In this document: positions 56,014 through 64,000 of the stretch, piece after piece
Position numbering within the stretch: position 1 is the stretch's first letter
How the letters are laid out: the number at the start of each line of letters is the position of its first letter
NCBI RefSeq assembly: GCF_024763615.1
Contig: NC_077222.1
Coordinates: 50,654,001-50,718,000 of the forward strand
Direction of reading: 5' to 3'
DNA length: 64,000 bases
Origin: Phlebotomus papatasi
Lineage: Eukaryota > Arthropoda > Insecta > Diptera > Psychodidae
Position numbers and translations under genes: made by a program
Notes under the pieces: model-generated
Seen by the model: only the letters and a program-made list of their open reading frames with translations
Told to the model about the DNA's origin: nothing
Database searches by the model: none

Positions 56014-57299
56014 TGTCAAAATACACTGAATGTATGAAAAGTGAATTAGACATTTTCGCTAGCCCTCCCATACAAACTTCAATTTTACGTACTGAGGAGG
56101 TATCCTATCAGCCTATTGCAAGCCTTGATAATCCGTCTGTAATTGAATTCTACTCTGTTGCACATGGGGACTGCTATCGCGATCTCTCATCAATTTATTT
56201 AAGATTTAAAATTCAATTATTAAATGATGCTGGACAAAAATTTGAAGTTGGAGATGAATCCCAACCAGGTATTGTAAACAATATGTTGCATTCATTAATT
56301 CGTTCATGCTCGATATCTTTGAATGGAAAAGCTATATCACAGAGTGAAGGTGAATATCATTACAGGAGTTACTTAGAAACACTCTTAACATACGGTACAG
56401 ATGCAAAAAATACATTTTTAAAGAATTCTGGATGGTATCGCGACACAGGAAATTTGGATGATTTATCAAATCAAAACAGTGGATTTTTCATCAGACAAGA
56501 AATGATTAAAAACAGTAATGTTGTTGAATTAATCGGAAGACTGCATTGCGATTTGTTGAATCAGCCTTTACTGCTAATTAACAACGTTGATTTAAGGGTA
56601 ATTATCACCCTTGAAAAGTCTAGCTTTTTCTTACTCTGTGAAGAAAATCAAAATCCGCAATTTCGTCTTTTGGAAGCTACAATGTATATGAATCAGATTA
56701 CGCTTAACCCTAATATTCTTCTCGCACACAATACTGTACTAGAGAAAGAAAATGCAGTTTACCATTATAAGAAAGTTGAAATAAAAACTGTAACTGTACC
56801 ATCTGGATCATCATCTATCAATTTGGACAACATAATTCATGGTGTTTTACCTAGAAGAATTATTTTTGGAATGGTAGACAATCAGGCTTACAACGGCAAA
56901 AAATCTATGAATCCGTTTAATTTTCAACATTTTAATCTTACTGACTTTGCTCTACTTGTCAATGGAATGCCTCATCCAATTCAGCCTCTTCGGATGGATT
57001 TTAGTCAAAATCAATATGCTAAAGCATATCAAACACTTTTCTCTGGAACAGGAATTCATCATGATTATAAATCTCATCAAATTTCACTCGAAGACTTTAG
57101 AAACGGATTCTTTTTACTAGCTTTTGATTTAGATCCTGACTCCCACTCAGATGGCTGCATGTCGCTTTTAGAGCAGGGATCCATTAGAATTGAAGCGCGT
57201 TTTGCCTACACCTTATCTAAAACTATAACATGTATTATTTATGCAGAATATGATTCAAGACTGGAAATTGATCGTAATAGAAATATAATTTTAAGTTAA
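56013..57299 (+). CDS. Double jelly-roll major capsid protein, 428 aa
   Basis: This is the main shell protein of the predicted Polinton virion. In animal genomes it is often annotated as an F54H12.2-like protein. Diagnostic stretches are SVIEFYSVAHGDCYRDLSSI (42-61), NNMLHSLIRSCSISLNGKAI (89-108), the YRSYLETLLTYG helix (117-128), FFIRQEM and GRLHCDLLNQPLLLINNVDL in the first barrel. IIHGVLPRRIIFG and LTDFALLVNGMP lie in the second barrel, and ITCIIYAEYDSRLEIDRNR at the end. Length is near the family norm for invertebrate Polintons. No signal peptide. It starts at the ATG of a TAATG overlap with the preceding stop. It is intact, with no sign of decay. Confidence 0.93.
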   Translation: MSKYTECMKSELDIFASPPIQTSILRTEEVSYQPIASLDNPSVIEFYSVAHGDCYRDLSSIYLRFKIQLLNDAGQKFEVGDESQPGIVNNMLHSLIRSCSISLNGKAISQSEGEYHYRSYLETLLTYGTDAKNTFLKNSGWYRDTGNLDDLSNQNSGFFIRQEMIKNSNVVELIGRLHCDLLNQPLLLINNVDLRVIITLEKSSFFLLCEENQNPQFRLLEATMYMNQITLNPNILLAHNTVLEKENAVYHYKKVEIKTVTVPSGSSSINLDNIIHGVLPRRIIFGMVDNQAYNGKKSMNPFNFQHFNLTDFALLVNGMPHPIQPLRMDFSQNQYAKAYQTLFSGTGIHHDYKSHQISLEDFRNGFFLLAFDLDPDSHSDGCMSLLEQGSIRIEARFAYTLSKTITCIIYAEYDSRLEIDRNRNIILS

Positions 57300-57730
57300 A
57301 TATTAAAAAAAAAACGAGTACCCTTATTATTCTCTATTCTATTTATTTCAAAGGTAATTTTTTGTTGTTTCATTTCAAGATGAGGTACGGGAGATTTCGT
57401 TCAATATGAACATAAAGTTTCACAGTGTGTAGGCATCATAAAGACTTGATGAGAATATTTTTTAGATGAGTTTGCATTTCCTGTAAGTTTGCCACTGCTG
57501 CATTTCTTTCATTCAGCTTGTGCTTGGTGTACAATTTCTCGTTGGCGATAATGATTTTAACATTCGCATTCGTGAATTTTTCCATCATTGTGTCTCGATC
57601 GCTAAGAGGACCCACATCAATTATTTTATTAGGCAATTGTTTCACACAGGAGTGAAATTTTGTACAAAAACATTTTTGTTTTCTGTAAAAGTGATTTTTT
57701 CTTATTTACATCGTGAAAAAAACGGAAAAA
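57300..57730. other. Spacer between major capsid gene and 57731 gene
   Basis: AT-rich spacer. On the minus strand, 57645-57436 is open for 69 codons with a heptad-like, helix-forming translation, but it lacks a clear ATG start at its head; see findings. No clear TATA box was found for the next gene. Confidence 0.4.
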
Positions 57731-58610
57731 ATGGTGAGTATTCGCGCTGCTTTTGTGATGATTTTTAAAGAATTTTGTGATATTTTTAACTGTTATGATG
57801 AGTAATTGATTTTTTTTTTCGCTCTAATAGGACTTCGAAAAATTATTTGAGCAAGCCCAGGAAAGGACGCCGAAAAAGAAGAATCCTATTTATTCTTCAA
57901 GATTGCCTGTGGGGGCATATTTTCGGGTGGAGAAATTGGTGAAGGATAGAAATGGATTTTTTGAAAACATTGTCACCGTAGTGCTGAAAAACGGCGAGTC
58001 CATCTATCTGCCGAAGCGGCTCTCCGACGGTATTCGGAATTTTCTTGACGATTTCGATCCTAAGGAAAATTGGGGGATAGCCCTCAAAGGATTCACGAAG
58101 CAGGAAGTTTTGGTGAATGGTGAAAAAGAAATTATTTCCATTCCGGAAATAGGAATGAAAAGAGGTGTTGTGAAAGATGACGTGGAAAGTGTTTTAAGGT
58201 GTTGGGAAGTGGAAGAATCAAGTGGAGAGGGAGAATTGAATAAAGATTATCATGATGATGATGATGATAATGATGTAGGGTTGTTAGAAGAGCCTGATGA
58301 AGATCCCCAAGAATGGGTTGATAAAAGGGAAAGTAATATGAAGAGAAAAACGGGTGATGTGTTAAATATAATAGATGAAAAAGAGGGTGAATTGCGCCGA
58401 AAAATTCAAACTAAAAGAAAATCATGTGAAGTGACGGACAGCATTGAAAAAAAAATTAAAAAATTAGAAACAAGGCTAAAGGGGAGAGAAAAAATAAATA
58501 AAATTGGAAATATAATTATTTCTGATGATGACGAATGTGATGATGATGATGATAACAATTGTGATGTCAGTAATAAGGGAAAGAGAAAATTAAGTAAATC
58601 TCAGAAATAG
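57731..58610 (+). CDS. Polinton protein with acidic tail, start codon alone in exon 1, 260 aa
   Basis: The main exon is open from 57831 to 58610, but its longest unspliced reading would have to start at a TTG (57903). An ATG at 57731-57733 is directly followed by a GTGAGT donor, and a TTTTTTTTTCGCTCTAATAG acceptor ends at 57830. Removing this 97-bp intron joins the ATG in frame to the whole exon. An in-frame stop at 57692 precedes the ATG. The N-terminal 110 residues are globular: RLPVGAYFRVEKL, VTVVLKNGESIYLPKRLSDG, WGIALKG. I recall a small domain of this kind (LP-x-G and strand-LP-x-R-strand) in other Polintons, function unknown, possibly OB-fold-like. The rest is highly charged, with Asp runs (DDDDDND, DDDECDDDDD), a Lys/Arg-rich coiled-coil-like part (EKKIKKLETRLKGREK) and a basic end (KGKRKLSKSQK). 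It is the last gene of the element. Confidence 0.7.
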
Positions 58611-58678
58611 ATTGAAAAACGGTGTGTACATTGTATAAGTAAATCTCAGAAATAGATTGAAAAACAGTGTGTACATTA
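58591..58678. repeat. Two tandem 45-bp units
   Basis: TAAGTAAATCTCAGAAATAG and the following 25 bp occur twice with one substitution. The first unit includes the end and stop codon of the preceding gene. Confidence 0.9.
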
Positions 58679-58966
58679 GGGTGTTTCAACTAGAAAAAAA
58701 AATTTTTTGGCACTATTCTCACGGTGATCTACATGATGAAATAAGAAAGTTTTTCTTCGACGACCATATGATCAGACGCTGTTTAGAGGTCCCTAAAAAA
58801 TCCTCTCCGTAGTGTAAAATCTGAAATTTGTTCTACAGAGAGGATCTTTTAGGGACCTCTAAACAGCGTCTGATCACATGGTCGTCGAAGAAAAATTTTC
58901 TTATTTCATCATGTAGAGCACAGTGAGAATAGTGCCAAAAATTTTTTTTTCCTTGTTGAAACACCC
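58679..58966. mobile_element. 288-bp hairpin MITE inserted in the Polinton
   Basis: TA|GGGTGTTTCAAC at the left and GTTGAAACACCC|TA at the right. The arms pair almost perfectly for about 125 bp, for example GACCTCTAAACAGCGTCTGA with its inverse, leaving a loop of about 40 bp near 58830. It has no coding capacity. It lies in the non-coding end of the element and so spares all genes. Confidence 0.9.
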
Positions 58967-59517
58967 TAGTGTACATTTGAGTTAGCAGGGTGTTCAACTG
59001 CTACTAGATTTCAAATTCTAAATTTTAAATTCTAAATTTCAAATTTTAAATTCTGAGAAAAATTCTTTGTACAAGAAAATAATAAGTTTGGGGCAATCAT
59101 CTTATAGATGAACCCCTAATAAATTAAAAAAAAAAAAATAAGTTCATTTTCATCAAGATCAAAAATTTTCTATTACTTAAATGTAAGTGTATATCTCAAT
59201 AGCAATAGTTTCAATGTAAGTTTTATATGACTAAACTATAATAAGGAATATTTTTTTTAATCAGGATCAAAGATTTTCTATTAATTAAATGTAAGTTTAT
59301 ATCTAAGTATTACAGCTGTAGTATAAATTTAAGTTTAAATATATAAATAAATAAATAAATAAAATTTAATTATACTTTCTTATATATATTTTTTTTTTGG
59401 TATCCAGAGTCCACCTTTCAGCGTCTTCTTCTTCTTCTTCTTCTTCTTACTTTTCTTCTTATTCTTCTTCGTCTCATACAGGCTTACATTCACACATTTA
59501 TTTATTTATTTTATTAC
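58967..59517. other. Polinton right non-coding end with simple repeats
   Basis: Low-complexity AAATTCTAAATTTTAAATT at 58990-59055, two diverged copies of a block with ATCAAAAATTTTCTATTA and AAATGTAAG (59150-59190 and 59250-59300), AAAT units near 59345 and TTC units at 59424-59470. No gene. Confidence 0.6.
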
Positions 59518-59724
59518 CCTAAAAAATGAATAACTGATATGACACGCATACTTAAAGGTACCACTCAAACATATACATACATACCTACATACACGGATAC
59601 ATTCACACATTTATTTTTCGCAACCAAGTATGGACACAGGGAAATATGGGAAAAATTGTGTATAGTCTCACTGTACACATTTTTTCCTTTTGAAGCACAG
59701 TCCTACAGTGCCATACTTACTACT
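59518..59724. repeat. Polinton right terminal inverted repeat, 207 bp
   Basis: Inverted match to 44373-44472 plus 44670-44776 with a single substitution, ending CTTACTACT. It lacks the 197-bp segment present on the left. Confidence 0.93.
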
Positions 59725-59730
59725 TAGGTA
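59725..59730. repeat. Polinton target-site duplication, right copy (TAGGTA)
   Basis: Exact copy of 44367-44372. Confidence 0.95.
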
Positions 59731-59997
59731 TTTTGTCAAAAAACGGCTCCGTGAAAAAGTTATCTGAAGGTGCAATTCCAAAATCGATTTCAGAGTAGTA
59801 ATTTGCCCAAATCCAATCTAAATTTATCTGACTAGAATAATCCACTTCGATTTTGTTGATTATTTTTATTAAAATATTTTTTTCCCCTATTATCTTCCTA
59901 AGAACGCATGATTTATGTTATTAAATTGCATATAATGGTCTTTCTAAAGCTTTATTATAGAAGTATTTGGCTAAAAATTATCCAATTTTGTGGGAAC

Positions 59998-60778
59998 TTA
60001 AGATAAAATGACCGAGATTTACAAGATGGTATGATCGCCATCTTGATTTGACGTTTCTGTCCGCCATTTTGAATAACTGTCAAAACAAAAGTCTCATCCG
60101 ATTGAGCTGAAATTTTAGTATGTTCTAGCTAATGTCAAGGCCTTTTCAGAACATATATAAAATCCGACTTAGGTCAAGAGATTGTCTGGATATAGGGGCT
60201 CCAATTTCAAAATTTTGACATTTTCATGAATACAGAACTATGGGGAGCGCCTTTTATCAAAACCATCACAAAAAAGACAGCGCTATCGTTAGGCGATGAG
60301 ATCTAACAAACAAACAAAAAGAAAAGTAATGTTTTTGTTTATAACAGCGCATTATTTGATAATCCTTAAAACTGTTTTCGCAAAGATGAAAAATAAAAAA
60401 TTAATTAAATGCACTTTTCGTTTATTTTTCTTTAATTATGTTAGAGTAAATAAATATATAAAATAAAAGTCTCAACCATTTTTAATGGTTACTGGGGCAT
60501 TTCGTTTAGGTTTCAAATATTGAAGATTAAAAAATAAAGACCGCCAAAATATGAGTATTACAAAATTTTAAACTTTGAGCCTCTGTATCTAGATAAATAC
60601 TTGACGTAGACTGGAACATAGATACGTTCTGAAAAGGTCTTGCCATCAGCTACAACATACTAAAAATTCAACCCAATCGTACCAGTTTTAGGGTTTGACA
60701 GTTATTCAAAATGGCGGACAGAAACGTCAAATCAAGATGACGACCACGTCATCTTGTAGATCTCGTGCATCTTACCCT
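59998..60778. repeat. Large foldback inside the older DNA element
   Basis: The arm at about 59998-60230 pairs with 60548-60778. For example, TTTGACGTTTCTGTCCGCCA near 60049 is inverted as TGGCGGACAGAAACGTCAAA near 60711, and TTTTCAGAACATAT pairs with ATACGTTCTGAAAAGG. The central 320 bp is unpaired and non-coding. Confidence 0.75.
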
Positions 60779-61070
60779 TAGATGTGAAGAACTTCATAGT
60801 CGTATATTATCAGAAATTGTTGATTTTTTTAGTATTTATTACAAAGTGCAAGTCACCCGCACCGTATCCCAAGGGAAAGCCTTTTTTGTTGATTTTTTTA
60901 AACATAGTAAAATTTTATAAAATTAATGTTAGTGGCACAAAATCCATTCATTAACGACTGAATACAAATAATTTTACCCATTCACCCCCTTCCTTCGCTT
61001 TAACTGTCCACTTTTAGAGGGCAAAGTTGAAAAACAGCGAAAAAACGTGCAAAGTCACCCGCAACGACGG

Positions 61071-61390
61071 TACCATTTTAGATATTTTTACTTACCATTT
61101 TTGTTTTTTTACCAGTTTTGCTTTTTTTTATTATCATTCTTAATTTTTTTACTTACCATTTTTGTTTTTTCTACTTACCATTTCTGTTTTTTTTTTCTTA
61201 TCATTATTGATTTTTTTACTTACCATTTTAGATATTCTTACTTACCATTTTATATTTTTTACTTACCATTTTAGATTTTTTTACTTACCATTTTGATTTT
61301 TTTACTTAACATTTTAAATTTTTTTACTTACCATTTTCGATATATTTACTTACCATTTTTGTTTTTTTCTACTTACCAGATCTGCTTTTT
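61071..61390. repeat. ACTTACC minisatellite array
   Basis: Units of about 19-24 bp of the form TTTTTTACTTACCATTTTTG, with ten exact ACTTACC words between 61089 and 61378. The open frame through 61047-61274 is just translated T-rich repeat. On the minus strand each unit reads GGTAAGT. Confidence 0.85.
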
Positions 61391-63826
61391 AACTGCTCGA
61401 ACTCCAAGAGAGAGCAGTTTTCACAATCGACTTTTTTTTTCAACTTTGCAAAATTCTAGCTGTTAAACGGTAAGAGATATTGACTTCCGGTCTTTGGTGA
61501 CCCCCCACAATGTCAATACATTCTATCGAACTAACTTACCCAAATTACCCCCCACCCCTTCATGCGCTCCCTATCCCCCAAAAATAAGCACAAAATTTGG
61601 ATTTTCTAATTTTAAAAATAATTGGCCCTGACGATTTCCTTCATTTTTGGATATGTTATGGAGGTAGTCCAGCTGAACATTTCGTCCTTAGACACCTATC
61701 ACCGGAAAAATCGCCATCTTGAATTATTCAAGGTCAAAGGTCAACCAGCCTGGAGGGCCTAATTTTCAACGGATTTGGACAAATTTGGACATTTTTGAAA
61801 GATCTTTTAATTCTGAACCCGACTGCATCGGTCACAACCGGTGATGGATCGGGAAAGTAACGGTAATAGTCCTATTTTAAAAAAAAACTGTTTTTTGCAA
61901 TCTTCAGTCTTTTGACCCATTTAAAAAATCAACGGTAAGAGATATCAACTTCCGGTCTTCGGTAACCCCTCCTCAAATGACATTATCTCGAACGTAATTT
62001 TTTTGTTTTCACCCCCTCCCCCTTCATACGCTCCCTATCCCCCAAAAATAGACAAAAAATGAGGTTTTACTAATTTTAAAAAAAATTGGCCCTGACGATT
62101 TCCTTCATTTTTGGATATGTTATGGAGGTAGTCCAGCTGAACATTTCGTCCTTAGACACCTATCACCGGAAAAATCGCCATCTTGAATTATTCAAGGTCA
62201 AAGGTCAACTACCCTAGAGGGCCGAATTTTCAACGGATTTGGACAAATTTGGACATTTTTGAAAGATCTTTTAATTCTGAACCCGACTGCATCGGTCACA
62301 ACCGGTGATGGATCGGGAAAGTAACGGTAATAGTCTTATTTAAAAAAAAAAAAACAGTTTTTCGCAATTCTCAGTCTTTTGACCCATTTAAAAAATCAAC
62401 GGTAAGAGATATCAACTTCCGGTCTTCGGTGACCCCTCCTCAAATGACATTATCTCGAACGTAATTTTTGTGTTTTTACCCCCTCCCCCTTCATACGCTC
62501 CCTATCCCCCAAAAATAGGCAAAAAATGAGGGTTTTCTAATTTTAAAAAAAATTGGCCCTGACGATTTTCTTCATTTTTGGATATGTTATGGAGGTAGTC
62601 CAGCTGAACATTTCGTCCTTAGACACCTATCACCGGAAAAATCGCCATCTTGAATTATTCAAGGTCAAAGGTAAACCAGCCTGGAGGGCCTAATTTTCAA
62701 CGGATTTGGACAAATTTGGACATTTTTGAAAGATCTTTTAATTCTGAACCCGACTGCATCAGTCACAATCGGTGATGGATCGGGAAAGTAACGGTAATAG
62801 TCCTATTTAAAAAAAAAAAGTTTTTCGCAATTTTCAGTCTTTTGACCCATATAAAAAATCAACGGTAAGAGATATCAACTTCCGGTCTTCGGTGACCCCT
62901 CCTCAAATGACATTATCTCGAACGTAATTTTTGTGTTTTTACCCCCTCCCCCTTCATACGCTCCCTATCCCCCAAAAATAGGCAAAAAATGAGGGTTTTC
63001 TAATTTAAAAAAAAATTGGCCCTGACGATTTTCTTCATTTTTGGATATGTTATGGAGGTAGTCCAGCTGAACATTTCGTCCTTAGACACCTATCACCGGA
63101 AAAATCGCCATCTTGAATTATTCAAGGTCAAAGGTAAACCAGCCTGGAGGGCCTAATTTTCAACGGATTTGGACAAATTTGGACATTTTTGAAAGATCTT
63201 TTAATTCTGAACCCGACTGCATCAGTCACAATCGGTGATGGATCGGGAAAGTAACGGTAATAGTCCTATTTAAAAAAAAAAAGTTTTTCGCAATTTTCAG
63301 TCTTTTGACCCATATAAAAAATCAACGGTAAGAGATATCAACTTCCGGTCTTCGGTGACCCCACCTCAAATGACATTATCTCGAAAGTAATCTCTTTGGT
63401 TTTACCCCCTCCCCCTTCATGCGCTTCCTATCCCCCAAAAATAGGCAAAAATGAGGTTTTTCTAATTTTAAAAAAAAAATTGGCCCTGACGATTTCCTTC
63501 ATTTTTGGATATGTTATGGAGGTAGTCCATCTGAACATTTCGTCCTTAGACACCTATCACCGGAAAAATCGCCATCTTGAATTATTCAAGGTCGAAGCTT
63601 AATTTTCACCCGATTTGTTCAATTAATTAATTAAAAGATTAATGATTTTGTGAAGCCCTCTTCTTGAACAATTTTCAACTTCAAGATGGTTTTGTGGTGA
63701 TTTATAGTCAAATTTAATTCGACAATAATTTTCTATACATCAGAATGCTTGCGAAAAGGTATATGAGGCACAGCTCTTTCTCGGGAGTTCGAGCAGCTCG
63801 CAAAGCCTCGGACGCTTTGCCACCCC
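61391..63826 (+). mobile_element. Helentron-like non-autonomous element with internal satellite
   Basis: The left end carries CTGCTCGAACTCC and the right end its inverse GGAGTTCGAGCAG (63784-63796) as subterminal inverted repeats. Just after comes a 7-bp stem hairpin (GCAAAGC/GCTTTGC, 63800-63820) and then CACCCC, before a T run. Short subterminal inverted repeats, a 3' hairpin, an internal tandem array and insertion among T residues are the known layout of Helentron/DINE-1-type elements. No protein is encoded. Related ends occur at 13815-13860, 25808-25985 and 29730-29766. Confidence 0.6.
61469..63600. repeat. 463-467-bp satellite, about 4.6 tandem copies
   Basis: Units begin GGTAAGAGATATCAACTTCC at 61469 (variant), 61934, 62401, 62864 and 63327, giving periods of 465, 467, 463 and 463 bp. 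The units at 62401 and 62864 are nearly identical. The first is the most diverged and the last is cut after TTATTCAAGGTCGAAG. Confidence 0.95.
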
Positions 63827-63829
63827 TTT

Positions 63830-64000
63830 TTTCTTATCATTCTTGATTTTTTTACTTATCATTTTAGATTATTTTACTTACCATTTTAGATTTTTTTTAC
63901 TTACCAGTTTAGATTTTTTTACATACCATTTTATATTTTTTTACTTACCATTTTTTGATTATTTCACTTCCCAATTTTTAATTTTTTACATACCAATTTT
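63830..64000. repeat. ACTTACC minisatellite array, continuing past the window
   Basis: The same T-rich ACTTACC/ACATACC units as 61071-61390, same orientation, resuming after the Helentron-like insertion and running off the window edge. Confidence 0.85.

Larger units (their letters stand above)
44373..59724 (+). mobile_element. Complete Maverick/Polinton element, 15,352 bp
   Basis: It is bounded by inverted repeats starting AGTAGTAAG and ending CTTACTACT, and by a perfect 6-bp duplication. It encodes all hallmark Polinton proteins with no visible frameshift or stop: adenovirus-type protease, protein-primed family B DNA polymerase, packaging ATPase, retroviral-type integrase, and minor and major jelly-roll capsid proteins. 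It also encodes several conserved-looking unknowns. All recognised genes are on the plus strand. The near-identity of the inverted repeats and the intact genes suggest a recent insertion. The capsid gene set matches the polintovirus concept of an element able to form virions, but no virion is shown by the sequence. Confidence 0.97.
44179..61070. mobile_element. Older DNA element with 24-bp inverted ends, split by the Polinton
   Basis: The left end, 44179-44202 (CCGTCGTTGCGGGTGAC and so on), is repeated exactly inverted at 61047-61070. TA flanks both ends (44177-44178 and 61071-61072) inside minisatellite DNA. Removing the Polinton and one target duplication leaves about 1.5 kb with no open frame, so it is non-autonomous. 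It contains a large foldback (arms about 59998-60230 and 60548-60778). A TA target suggests the Tc1/mariner-like world, but no transposase is present to confirm that. Confidence 0.75.

Noticed and set aside
44177..61072. The 24-bp inverted ends as extra Polinton termini
   Set aside because: They are flanked by TA, are unrelated to the AGTAGTAAG ends, and lie 194 bp and over 1.3 kb outside the exact TAGGTA duplication. They belong to an older host element.
61047..61274. Phe-rich 75-codon frame
   Set aside because: It is translation of the T-rich ACTTACC minisatellite.
61469..63600. CRISPR-like array
   Set aside because: Units are long (463-467 bp), directly tandem and without unique spacers, so this is satellite DNA in a eukaryotic genome.

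Overview
The window is AT-rich eukaryotic nuclear DNA. It carries short spliceosomal introns, tRNA-derived SINEs, many small TA-flanked hairpin transposons, a broken LINE fragment and a complete Maverick/Polinton element. It looks like an insect genome. A dipteran such as a nematoceran fly is my best guess, but nothing here fixes the species. I found no convincing host protein-coding gene in the 64 kb. About 1-44,100 reads as intergenic or intronic DNA in which unique islands alternate with repeats.

1-44,100: a dense collection of small non-autonomous elements. The most striking is a group whose ends begin GGGG(A/G)AACTGGGGC or a shorter GGG(T) variant, inserted at TA: 6477-7715, 8609-9035, 13051-13643, 13959-14166, 23650-23860, 36195-36408, 41237-41463 and 43865-44064, plus solo ends at 1219 and 3249. 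Other repeats are a near-perfect 326-bp palindrome made of two head-to-head tRNA-like SINE copies (1343-1668), two copies of a longer tRNA-derived SINE (about 16205-16690 and 31166-31630), a frameshifted 3' LINE fragment (7965-8594), a 22-bp minisatellite (26831-27482), and three loci of a repeat built from GCCAAAATCCCGAAA-like units.

44,179-61,070: a nested structure. An older DNA element with 24-bp terminal inverted repeats sits in an ACTTACC-type minisatellite. It is split by a 15,352-bp Polinton (44373-59724) with a perfect 6-bp target duplication (TAGGTA) and 207-bp inverted repeats that differ at one base, apart from a 197-bp segment found only in the left copy. The Polinton in turn carries a 288-bp hairpin element (58679-58966).

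The Polinton has a complete, apparently undamaged gene set on the plus strand: adenovirus-type cysteine protease, an unknown protein, protein-primed family B DNA polymerase (four exons), packaging ATPase, a small basic protein, an unknown WY-motif protein, chromodomain integrase, minor (penton) capsid protein, a hydrophobic/basic putative virion protein, double jelly-roll major capsid protein, and an acidic-tailed unknown protein whose start codon appears to lie alone in its own exon. The polymerase and integrase would copy and insert the element. The capsid proteins, ATPase and protease make up a virion assembly kit, as in polintoviruses. Genes from the ATPase to the major capsid protein overlap or nearly touch, in a virus-like layout, and at least some have their own TATA/Inr-like core promoters.

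61,070-64,000: ACTTACC minisatellite interrupted by a Helentron-like non-autonomous element (61391-63826) that holds about 4.6 copies of a 463-467-bp satellite.
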